From assembly GCA_045615545.1 (NCBI GenBank), contig JAZLFA010000051.1:1-6614 (forward strand): a DNA stretch of 6,614 bases. The letters run 5' to 3'. The stretch is from SIG220 sp045615545. GTDB taxonomy: Bacteria; Bacillota_I; Bacilli_A; RFN20; CAG-826. The position numbers were made by a program, and so were the translations under genes. Below the pieces are notes generated by a model. That model was not told where the DNA came from, ran no database searches, and was given only the letters and a program-made list of their open reading frames with translations. This document shows positions 1 to 6,614 of this stretch, piece by piece (the stretch's first letter is position 1; each line of letters starts with the position of its first letter).

Positions 1-6
1 AAAGGA
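1..6 (+). promoter_or_regulatory. Ribosome binding site of the first lipoprotein gene
   Basis: AAAGGA lies 7 nt before the ATG at 14, a normal Shine-Dalgarno position, and supports that start. The promoter of this gene lies outside the window. Confidence 0.7.
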
Positions 7-13
7 AAAAATT

Positions 14-2026
14 ATGAACAAAAACATTATTAAAACATTAGGATTTGTATTTGCAGCAGCTTTATTAACTGGTTGTGGTAATAATCCACACACTCATTCT
101 TGGTCTGATGAATGGACTTGTAATAATATTGAACATTGGCATGCTTGTTCCGGATGTGTTGAAACTAAAGATAAAGCTTCTCATACCGATTCGAACAATG
201 ATGGCATATGCGATGTCTGTAACCATTATTATCATGATCCTATAAAACCAACTACTCTAGAAATTACCAAACAACCACAAAATGTAACAATTAATTATGG
301 TGATAGCATTTCTATGAAAGTTGAGGTAAATAATCCCGAATTAGTGAAATCTTATCAATGGTATAATGGCTTATTTGAAAATGGAATATTAACAGATTCT
401 ATAGCACTTGTTGGTAGTAAAGCAAAAACTGATACATATGATTTAAATACTTATTTACATTATTACCCAGACGCAAATCATGGTTTTCAATGCATAATTA
501 CAGATATAAACGGTAATGAAATTGAATCTGATTGGGCACAAGTATTTGTTAATCCTGATATAGATGATTTTCCATTTATTGTCGTAGGAGATTATCTTCT
601 AAAACCAGGAAAAACATTTGATTTAGCTAATACTTCATACGGAACTGGAACAATTACAGTTAATGAAGATTGCACTCACTTTATCTTTGATAATGTCATG
701 ATGTCAAATCAATTTTTTGACTCAAATTTTGGAGGTATAGGTTTTAGATATCTTGATTATGGACCTGATTATAAAGATGTGACTTTTGAATTTAATGGTA
801 TCAATGTTTTCCAAAACCATTATTGGGATGATGATTACGTTGATGGTGGAGCGATATTTCAATATCAAGTGCTTGGATTACCTCGCCAAGAATTAGGGCC
901 AACCGCCACATTTACCGGAACTGGCTCTTTATCATTCTACGGAGGAAGTTATGGTATTTACTTAGAACATGCAAGTATGATTCAAGATATTGATATGAGT
1001 TTTTACGGTCAACCAAGTAGACGTACAAACGGTATTAAATGCGATTATTATACTTTAGAAAAAGGTAGATTATTTAGAGGCTCTTTATCTGGTAGGGCTC
1101 TTGATATATTTGACGCTACTTTAAAAGAAGGATCAAAATTATATCTAAATTTAGATACCGCCTATAGTGGGATGATGGGTTCTACTTCAGGTATTAGTGC
1201 TTCTAGCGATGTCAAAATAAATAATGCAGATGTAAAAATTAATACACTATTTAATTTTAAAAAGGAAATTGAAGATGAAATTCGTGTAATATCTGATGGT
1301 ATTATGTCTTATGATGGCGAAGTTATAATTAATAATTCAAATATAGAAATATCCGCCCTTCAATTTAATGATGATTTTGATTTTGATGAAGGTGTTACTT
1401 CCGCTACTGCAGTAGTTGGAATAGGCGCTGATTTTGTAGAAATGAATAATTCTTATCTAAAAGTTGAAATAAATGGAAACGCTATTGCGGAAGCCCGTGC
1501 TATAAATTCCCATGGATTTTCAGCTACTAACTCTAAATTAAATCTTGATGTTGCGGGAAGAACGGCTGGAGGAATTGAATGTTATGGTACAGTTGCAACA
1601 GATTTAGCTCCTGTATCTTTTGATAACACTGATGTGAATATCAATTTACATAATTATTTATTAGATACTTCCGATGATGTAGAAATATTACCATGGGATA
1701 ATTCGGCTATTTATGGTTTTTCATTTGATTTTAAGTCATCAAATCAAAACACAATTACAATTAATACAAATGGCGTTCCTACAATTTGTTTAAGAACACG
1801 AATTGAAGAAAAAGGAAAACATATTAATCCCCACGACGACTATAATGATAGCTATTTAAAATTTAATAATGTTACTTATTATTCTACAAAAACGATTAAT
1901 TATAATGAAAAATCTTATACAACTTCATACGGGTATAATTTTGTTTACGAAACTTTATATGAAAAGTTAGGTTCAAATAACTATAAATATATTGATAATT
2001 TAGTGATAACATATGTAGAAAAATAA
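14..2026 (+). CDS. Surface lipoprotein: Cys/His-rich module, Ig-like domain, beta-strand repeat region
   Basis: Predicted lipid-anchored extracytoplasmic protein of 670 residues; no enzymatic function can be assigned. Residues 1-20 form a lipoprotein signal peptide (KNIIK, a hydrophobic stretch, then the lipobox LLTGC), with Cys21 as the lipidated residue. Residues 26-74 are rich in Cys and His (C36, C45, C48, C66, C69; H26, H28, H41, H43, H57, H71, H74). They include HWHAC and a DSNNDGICDVC element, a module I recognise from surface proteins of Firmicutes, possibly metal-binding. Residues about 83-180 look Ig-like (KQPQNVTINYGDS, Trp117 and Cys160 as candidate core residues). Residues about 190-670 carry recurring short strands with Asn turns (DVKINNADVKIN 399-410, EVIINNSNIEIS 436-447, FSATNSKLNLDV 502-513), resembling a right-handed beta-helix. 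I see no LPXTG anchor and no pectate lyase catalytic signature. It is probably the first gene of an operon with the TraX gene 17 nt downstream. It could be an adhesin, a glycan-binding protein or a scaffold. Confidence 0.85.
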   Translation: MNKNIIKTLGFVFAAALLTGCGNNPHTHSWSDEWTCNNIEHWHACSGCVETKDKASHTDSNNDGICDVCNHYYHDPIKPTTLEITKQPQNVTINYGDSISMKVEVNNPELVKSYQWYNGLFENGILTDSIALVGSKAKTDTYDLNTYLHYYPDANHGFQCIITDINGNEIESDWAQVFVNPDIDDFPFIVVGDYLLKPGKTFDLANTSYGTGTITVNEDCTHFIFDNVMMSNQFFDSNFGGIGFRYLDYGPDYKDVTFEFNGINVFQNHYWDDDYVDGGAIFQYQVLGLPRQELGPTATFTGTGSLSFYGGSYGIYLEHASMIQDIDMSFYGQPSRRTNGIKCDYYTLEKGRLFRGSLSGRALDIFDATLKEGSKLYLNLDTAYSGMMGSTSGISASSDVKINNADVKINTLFNFKKEIEDEIRVISDGIMSYDGEVIINNSNIEISALQFNDDFDFDEGVTSATAVVGIGADFVEMNNSYLKVEINGNAIAEARAINSHGFSATNSKLNLDVAGRTAGGIECYGTVATDLAPVSFDNTDVNINLHNYLLDTSDDVEILPWDNSAIYGFSFDFKSSNQNTITINTNGVPTICLRTRIEEKGKHINPHDDYNDSYLKFNNVTYYSTKTINYNEKSYTTSYGYNFVYETLYEKLGSNNYKYIDNLVITYVEK

Positions 2027-2043
2027 AGTTATATGGTTAATAT

Positions 2044-2898
2044 ATGAATGAAGAAGTAATTATAAGATCACCTACATTTTCCAAAACAAGGGTTCTTAAT
2101 AGAAATGTCTTAAAATACGTAATTATTGTATTAATGCTTTTTGACCATTTGGTCCAAGCCATACCATTAACGAACACCAATCCTTTTTATATTGTTGCAA
2201 GAACACTAGCTAGACTTACTGGCCCAATTATGTTCTATTTTCTAGCGGAAGGATTTAGTTATACTAAGAATGTTAAAAAATATCTCTTTAGATTAGGAAT
2301 CTTTGCTTTAATATCTCATATACCATTTGTGTTCTTTGAAACACGTCAATGGTCTCCTCTTTGGGTTTATGAAGGGAATATTCAAGTTTCCGCGGCAACT
2401 TATTTTTATTTGCCTGGAGTAGATAAAACTTTAGCAATATTTAATACTTCTGTTATTTTCACTTTATTCTTAGGTTTATTAACTTTAATAATTTGGGAAA
2501 AGTCAAAATTACATATTTCTCTAAAAGTAATTTTTACAGTTTTAATATTGGGCATATCTTTTATAGGTGATTGGAACTATCTTGGCATTTTAATGGTGTT
2601 AATTTTCTATTATTTAAAGAAAAAACCTGTTTGGATGTGGCTTGCTTACATTGGAGTGTGTTTACTTTATTATTTTGGTTTATTTCCAATCCATGGTTTA
2701 TGGCCTCTTGAAATAATTCCTGTTGTTAAAGTTACAAATTTATGGAGACTAGGAGCATTATTAGTAATTCCCGTTATGATTTTCTTATATAACGGAAAAT
2801 CTGGTAAAAAATCTAATTTCAATAAATGGTTCTTTTATATTTTCTATCCGACCCATCTAATTTTATTAGGCGTTATATTTGCATACTTAATTCATTAG
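2044..2898 (+). CDS. TraX family membrane protein (putative acyltransferase)
   Basis: Integral membrane protein of 284 residues, the usual size for TraX. The family is named after F-plasmid TraX, which N-acetylates F-pilin; the role of Gram-positive relatives is not established. Signatures seen: LKYVIIVLMLFDH (residues 23-35, with the family Asp34-His35), a TGPIMFYFLAEGFSYTKN segment (59-76, Glu69), KKYLFRLGIFALISHIPF (78-95), GDWNYLGILM (175-184) and FYIFYPTHLILL (264-275, His271). About eight or nine hydrophobic segments can be counted, at roughly 24-41, 47-70, 82-98, 134-151, 160-174, 178-191, 197-213, 234-249 and 263-282. The Shine-Dalgarno is poor (only GG at 2035-2036), and the start lies 17 nt after the upstream stop, which suggests translational coupling with the lipoprotein gene. 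No conjugation genes are nearby, so a pilin role is unlikely. Its position between a surface lipoprotein and an NRPS-like enzyme suggests acyl transfer to a surface polymer, lipid or small molecule (inference). Confidence 0.9.
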   Translation: MNEEVIIRSPTFSKTRVLNRNVLKYVIIVLMLFDHLVQAIPLTNTNPFYIVARTLARLTGPIMFYFLAEGFSYTKNVKKYLFRLGIFALISHIPFVFFETRQWSPLWVYEGNIQVSAATYFYLPGVDKTLAIFNTSVIFTLFLGLLTLIIWEKSKLHISLKVIFTVLILGISFIGDWNYLGILMVLIFYYLKKKPVWMWLAYIGVCLLYYFGLFPIHGLWPLEIIPVVKVTNLWRLGALLVIPVMIFLYNGKSGKKSNFNKWFFYIFYPTHLILLGVIFAYLIH

Positions 2899-2903
2899 TT
2901 ATT

Positions 2904-2916
2904 TTCAATTATTGAA
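2904..2916. repeat. Short palindrome upstream of the NRPS-like gene
   Basis: TTCAAT-T-ATTGAA is a perfect 6-bp inverted repeat around one base, located between the TraX stop and the next ribosome binding site. A second pair, ATTTTCA at 2901-2907 and TGAAAAT at 2928-2934, overlaps it. All arms are AT-rich and no T-tract follows, so it is a weak candidate for a terminator. It could be an operator or a chance event in AT-rich DNA. Confidence 0.25.
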
Positions 2917-2935
2917 TATAACATATCTGAAAATT

Positions 2936-2941
2936 AAGGAG
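2936..2941 (+). promoter_or_regulatory. Ribosome binding site that decides the NRPS-like start
   Basis: AAGGAG is a strong Shine-Dalgarno. The in-frame GTG at 2943 is only 1 nt away, too close to be initiated from it. The ATG at 2952 is 10 nt away and is therefore the preferred start. Confidence 0.75.
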
Positions 2942-2951
2942 TGTGAGCCAA

Positions 2952-5891
2952 ATGGAAAAATACAGTCTAATTGAGAAATTTATCGAAAATACACTAGCAT
3001 ATCCTAATGATATTGCGATTATTGATATAGCGACAAATAAGAAAATGTCGTATCGTGAAGTAGATATTTCTTCAGCAAAAATATATAGATACTTAGTAGA
3101 TCACAAAATAGGCAAGGAAGATGTTGTTATGATTTGTCTTCCTCGTGGAGAAAAACCATTTATTGCGATTGTTGGTGTTTGGAAAGCAGGGGCTGCTTAT
3201 GTTATGCTCGAGACAGATTATCCAGCTGAAAAACGTGAATTCATTAAGCAAGACACAAAATGTAAATTAGTGATTGACGAAAATACTTTTAAAGAAATGA
3301 TGGAATGCGAACCGTTGACTGGTTATAACGAATCTGATCCGCACGATTTATCATATATTGTTTATACATCCGGAACTACTGGGAATCCAAAAGGCGTCAT
3401 GCATGAATATGGTTCCCAAATGTTGACTGTTGAATCATGGAAATATGATGGTAAACCATTTTTAAGTAATAAAGATAATTTTGCATATGTATCATCTTTA
3501 AATTTTGTGGCAAGTATTATGACTTTTCACTCAGTAGTTGATGCTGGGGCTACTATTATTATCTTCCCATCTGACATTACGCATAATATTAGTAAATTAG
3601 TATCAACAATGCATGAACATAATATTACAGCTGGAATTTTTACAGCATCTCTTTTGCATTTAATTCCTGAATTGCCAGATAGTGTTAAAACTATTGTTAC
3701 TGGAGCAGAACCAGTTAAGAATCTTTATTATGAGGATAGGAATCTATTTAACTGTTATGGTCAATCAGAATCTAGTTTTTGGGTGCTTGTAGAAAAAATC
3801 ACTAAAAGTTATGAATTGAGTCCTGTAGGTAGACCTAGTGTTAATGATACAGATGTTTGCTTGCTAGATGAGGAAGGCAATTTGGTTAAAGATGGTGAGA
3901 TTGGAGAAATATGTTATAAACATCCCTATTTTAGAGGCTATTTGAATTTGCCAGAAAAAAATGCAAATGTCTTTAGAAATGGTTATGTTAGAAGCGGGGA
4001 TCTTGGAAAGATTATGCCAGATGGTAAATATCTCGTTATTGGTAGAAGCGATGATATGGTAAAAATAAACGGCAATAGAGTGGAACCTGCCGAAATTGAA
4101 TCTGCTGTTAAACAGGTTCTTGGAACTAAATGGGTTGGTGTTAGAATTTTTTATAAAAATAATAAATTTTATGTCTGTGCTTATTATATAGGCGAACCAG
4201 TTTTATCAATTGAAGAAGCAAAAACAATTCTTAGCAAAAAGCTTGTTTCATACATGCAACCTTATTTTTATATAAAAATTGATAAAGTACCTTTAAGTCC
4301 AAATGGTAAGTTTAAAAGGAATGATTTGCCTGAACCAAATTTTACTGAATACATAAAGGATTATGTTGCGCCATCAAACGAACTTGAAGAGAAGATATGT
4401 AGTGCAATGGCTTCAGTTCTTAATCTTGAACGTGTTGGAGCAACAGATGACTTTTATGAAATTGGTGGTGATTCATTAAATACCATAATGGTTATTACTG
4501 AATTGAATTTAGACAAACTCTCTGTAAGTACTTTTTATAAAGGTAAGACTCCTCAGAAAATCGCTAAATTATATGAAGAAATAGATTTAAATGATTTGAT
4601 TGATATAGAAGAGCAAAATAAAAAAATGCTTTTACAAGATCAACCTTTATCGGTTACTCAGAGTCTTATTATACAAATTCAACAAATATTGCCAAATTCT
4701 AAGTTATATAATTTACCAATACTTCTTAATTTTAAGAAAGATGTAGATATTAATCGTCTTAAAAAAGCTGTTGAAACCGTGCTTAAAACTCATCCTGTTT
4801 TTTCATGCACTTATGCGACTGGTGATAATGGAACTTTTGTTCATAAATATAGTGCTAATAAAAAGTTCGATATTAGAATTGAAACTGTAACAGAACAGGA
4901 ATTTAAAAATATCAAAGAAATCCTTGTCCAGTCATTTAATCTTTTTAATGAGGCGCTTTATAGAATCCGACTTTTTAAGACTGAAAATGGAGGATATCTT
5001 TTCTTTGATTTTCATCATAGTATCGCTGATGGAACTTCAATACGATTATTCTTAGATGATATTAGCAAGGCATATGAAGGACTTTCCTTAGAAAATGATT
5101 ACTATTTTGTTGCACTTGATACGCGCAGTAAACAATCAAATTCAACTTTATATATGGAAGCAAATGAATATTATAAGAAAGTTTTAAGTGGTTGCGATTG
5201 GACTAGATATTTTGCTTTTGATAATGATGTAAACGAAAATAAATATGGTGTGGCTACTATTGATGTTCCTATTAAAAATTGTGCCTATCAAGAAATTTAC
5301 AAGAAATATGGTGTAGGGAAGAATGCTTTTTTCATTACAGTAGCCGCCATAGCATTATCTATAGCTTCTAGGAAAAATGATATCTTAATTTGTTGGACAT
5401 ATAATGGAAGAAACACTTTGGTTGAGAAACGTACAATTGGAGCGATGATACAAGTATTTTTTGTTGGTATTAGATTTGATAACAAGAAAACAATGAGAGA
5501 TATTTATCAATCTGTAGTTGAGCAAATTAAAAATAACATTTACTATTCATGCAACATGGAAGCTACAATTCCATTTGTGCCGACCGAAGGCGGTTTAAAT
5601 ATTAATTTTCTTCAAGACTTAAAGAATCTTGAATCTAGAGGTGGTTTATCTTGGACGGCTGAAGATATGTCAAAAGTTAAAGAGTATGCCGATAATCTTC
5701 TTGATTTAGGAATCCTTGATAGTGAAGATGGATGTAAATTGGTGCTTGAATATAATGCTTGCAAATATAATAAAGACACTATAAACAAGTTCAATAAGTT
5801 ATTTGTTGAAATAGCAGTTTATTTAGCAAAAAATTTCAATAATCAAAATTTGAATTTTGAAGAAATCATTAAAGATAAACTACTAGATTAG
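2952..5891 (+). CDS. Single-module NRPS-like protein, adenylation - carrier - condensation
   Basis: Cytoplasmic enzyme of 979 residues (ATG start; three more from the GTG at 2943). It should adenylate a carboxylic acid with ATP, load it on its own phosphopantetheine arm and transfer it through the condensation domain. Adenylation domain, about 1-465: A3 IVYTSGTTGNPKGV 136-149, A5 NCYGQSES 267-274, A7 YVRSGDLG 345-352, A8 GRSDDMVKINGNRVEPAEIE 364-383, A10 SPNGK with catalytic Lys453. Carrier domain, about 474-545: DDFYEIGGDSL with attachment Ser508. Condensation domain, about 564-979: PLSVTQ near 565-570, THP at 613-615, intact HHSIADG 688-694 (His689 catalytic by family knowledge), and a GRNTLVEKRTIG block around 819-830. 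No second carrier, thioesterase, reductase or epimerase follows, so the acceptor must be free or on another protein. A phosphopantetheinyl transferase must come from elsewhere. By eye, the pocket position that is Asp235 in the GrsA Phe domain is Val186 here. The usual Asn of the late condensation motif (IG-x-F-x-N) appears to be Gln. DltA is excluded as an identity because of the fused carrier and condensation domains. Confidence 0.93.
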   Translation: MEKYSLIEKFIENTLAYPNDIAIIDIATNKKMSYREVDISSAKIYRYLVDHKIGKEDVVMICLPRGEKPFIAIVGVWKAGAAYVMLETDYPAEKREFIKQDTKCKLVIDENTFKEMMECEPLTGYNESDPHDLSYIVYTSGTTGNPKGVMHEYGSQMLTVESWKYDGKPFLSNKDNFAYVSSLNFVASIMTFHSVVDAGATIIIFPSDITHNISKLVSTMHEHNITAGIFTASLLHLIPELPDSVKTIVTGAEPVKNLYYEDRNLFNCYGQSESSFWVLVEKITKSYELSPVGRPSVNDTDVCLLDEEGNLVKDGEIGEICYKHPYFRGYLNLPEKNANVFRNGYVRSGDLGKIMPDGKYLVIGRSDDMVKINGNRVEPAEIESAVKQVLGTKWVGVRIFYKNNKFYVCAYYIGEPVLSIEEAKTILSKKLVSYMQPYFYIKIDKVPLSPNGKFKRNDLPEPNFTEYIKDYVAPSNELEEKICSAMASVLNLERVGATDDFYEIGGDSLNTIMVITELNLDKLSVSTFYKGKTPQKIAKLYEEIDLNDLIDIEEQNKKMLLQDQPLSVTQSLIIQIQQILPNSKLYNLPILLNFKKDVDINRLKKAVETVLKTHPVFSCTYATGDNGTFVHKYSANKKFDIRIETVTEQEFKNIKEILVQSFNLFNEALYRIRLFKTENGGYLFFDFHHSIADGTSIRLFLDDISKAYEGLSLENDYYFVALDTRSKQSNSTLYMEANEYYKKVLSGCDWTRYFAFDNDVNENKYGVATIDVPIKNCAYQEIYKKYGVGKNAFFITVAAIALSIASRKNDILICWTYNGRNTLVEKRTIGAMIQVFFVGIRFDNKKTMRDIYQSVVEQIKNNIYYSCNMEATIPFVPTEGGLNINFLQDLKNLESRGGLSWTAEDMSKVKEYADNLLDLGILDSEDGCKLVLEYNACKYNKDTINKFNKLFVEIAVYLAKNFNNQNLNFEEIIKDKLLD

Positions 5892-5922
5892 TAAGACTAA
5901 ATGATGCTAAATATTTATTATT

Positions 5923-5931
5923 TGTTATAAT
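5923..5931 (+). promoter_or_regulatory. Candidate extended -10 promoter for the amidase lipoprotein gene
   Basis: TGTTATAAT matches TG-n-TATAAT exactly, the extended -10 element of vegetative promoters. No convincing -35 box is found 16-18 nt upstream, which extended -10 promoters can tolerate. Transcription would begin near 5938, about 25 nt before the start codon. AT-rich DNA yields such matches by chance, so this is moderate evidence for separate control of the downstream gene. Confidence 0.45.
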
Positions 5932-5952
5932 TATAGGTAGATGTAGAACATT

Positions 5953-5957
5953 GGAGG
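5953..5957 (+). promoter_or_regulatory. Ribosome binding site of the amidase lipoprotein gene
   Basis: GGAGG lies 6 nt before the ATG at 5964. The spacing is ideal, and it selects a start that gives a complete lipoprotein signal peptide. Confidence 0.85.
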
Positions 5958-5963
5958 TTTATT

Positions 5964-6614
5964 ATGCAAAAGAAATTGATTTTATTGTCTTTACTTTCTA
6001 TTTTATCCCTTGCATCCTGCGGAAATAACGAACCTATTAAAGGTGCTACTTATAAATGGCGAGTTGATAATATAAAACATGAAAATTTCACCGATTTAGG
6101 CCACTATGTCATTGATGTTGATACTCACACTAATTTTGATTTTGATAAAGCACTGGCGTATTCAAACGCTCGTTATGATAAGTGGGCTAAGCAAAAGGGT
6201 GGAGCCTGTTCTGCTTTAGCAACAAAAACCAATACTGGTGATGTTTTAATTGGTAGAAATCTAGATTTAACAGTATCTCAACTTCCTTGCTATGTCACTC
6301 ACGTTGAGCCTGTAAATGGCTTTAAATATAAAACCATCAATTTTACTTATGATGAACTCTTTTTAAGCGGTGATAAATATGATGCCTTAAAACAAAAACA
6401 AAAAATTGAAGATGATTATTATAACGCTCTTCCATTATTAGCATCAGATTCATTCAATGAAAAAGGTCTTTATATTGAATACAATATGAGAGCATTTGAA
6501 GAATATATGATTTGTAGTGGCACAAATCCAAATTGTGAAAGAAGAATTTGTACCATTTCTCTTCCATATATTGTTGCCGCTAACTGCGCTACAGTAAGTG
6601 AAGCATTGGATTAC
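5964..6614 (+). CDS. Choloylglycine hydrolase-type Ntn amidase, lipoprotein (5' part; runs off the window)
   Basis: The first 217 codons are open to the window edge; the 3' end is missing. Residues 1-18 are a lipoprotein signal peptide and LASC places the lipidated residue at Cys19. The body matches the linear amide C-N hydrolase (choloylglycine hydrolase, penicillin V acylase) family, whose N-terminal Cys attacks non-peptide amides. The block ACSALATKTNTGDVLIGRNLDL (81-102, key residues C82, R98, D101) keeps the 16- and 19-residue spacing of Cys2, Arg18 and Asp21 in clostridial bile salt hydrolase. FNEKGLYIEYN (164-174) and LPYIVAANCATVSEALD (200-216) are further family blocks. Unlike cytoplasmic bile salt hydrolases, where only Met precedes the Cys, 81 residues precede it here. 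Self-cleavage between Ala81 and Cys82 is therefore expected, as in NAAA and acid ceramidase. The substrate is unknown: bile salts, N-acyl amino acids, beta-lactams or the product of the upstream synthetase are all possible. The remaining catalytic residues (equivalents of Asn175 and Arg228) lie beyond the window or cannot be placed. Confidence 0.85.
   Translation, partial: MQKKLILLSLLSILSLASCGNNEPIKGATYKWRVDNIKHENFTDLGHYVIDVDTHTNFDFDKALAYSNARYDKWAKQKGGACSALATKTNTGDVLIGRNLDLTVSQLPCYVTHVEPVNGFKYKTINFTYDELFLSGDKYDALKQKQKIEDDYYNALPLLASDSFNEKGLYIEYNMRAFEEYMICSGTNPNCERRICTISLPYIVAANCATVSEALDY

Noticed and set aside
2044..2898. TraX as evidence for a conjugative element
   Set aside because: No relaxase, type IV secretion, pilin or integrase gene is visible in the window, and TraX-family proteins are widespread on chromosomes outside conjugation regions.
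2943..2945. GTG as start of the synthetase
   Set aside because: It is 1 nt from the AAGGAG site. The ATG at 2952 has workable spacing and nothing of the domain is lost.
5297..5794. Two short open frames of about 60 codons on the minus strand (5297-5485 and 5612-5794)
   Set aside because: They lie wholly inside the condensation domain, whose reading frame and motifs are well supported. They have no recognisable product and look like shadows of the plus-strand gene.
2952..5891. A DltA-type D-alanine ligase for teichoic acids
   Set aside because: DltA is a stand-alone adenylation protein of about 500 residues with a separate carrier. This protein has a fused carrier and condensation domain, and no DltB or DltD is beside it.
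5908..5917. TAAATATTTA palindrome after the synthetase as a terminator
   Set aside because: The arms are only 5 bp, entirely A/T, with no loop and no following T-tract. This is expected by chance in such AT-rich DNA.
1..6614. CRISPR array, tRNA or rRNA genes, insertion sequence ends, riboswitch
   Set aside because: The window is almost fully coding. The gaps of 17, 53 and 72 nt are too short for these and show no regular repeats or matching structures.

Overview
The window is AT-rich (roughly 30% GC by eye) and all its genes lie on the plus strand. Tryptophan is read from TGG and no in-frame TGA has to be read through, so the standard bacterial code fits. Purine-rich Shine-Dalgarno sites, two lipobox signal peptides of Gram-positive type and low GC point to a Firmicutes-like, Bacilli-type bacterium. 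An uncultured gut Erysipelotrichales/RF39-like lineage is plausible, but the sequence alone cannot fix the taxon.

Layout: (1) 14-2026, a 670-residue surface lipoprotein with a Cys/His-rich module, an Ig-like domain and a long beta-strand-repeat region. (2) 2044-2898, a TraX-family polytopic membrane protein, starting only 17 nt after the lipoprotein. (3) 2952-5891, a single-module NRPS-like protein with the order adenylation - carrier - condensation and no thioesterase or reductase. (4) 5964 to the window edge, the first 217 residues of a lipoprotein whose body is a choloylglycine hydrolase-type Ntn amidase. Gaps are 17, 53 and 72 nt, and I see no GC-rich hairpin terminator. Genes 1-3 therefore look co-transcribed. 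Gene 4 probably belongs to the same locus but has its own candidate extended -10 promoter.

Working model (inference): the A domain activates a carboxylic acid and loads it on the adjacent carrier. The terminal condensation domain passes it to a nucleophile that is not on this protein. TraX, a member of a membrane acyltransferase family, may modify or receive the product at the membrane. The extracytoplasmic amidase could hydrolyse an amide outside the cell, either the product of this locus or a host/competitor amide. The beta-repeat lipoprotein would be a surface partner or the modified target. I cannot name a characterised pathway with this gene set. The adenylation pocket appears to lack the Asp that normally binds the alpha-amino group, so the substrate may not be an ordinary alpha-amino acid.
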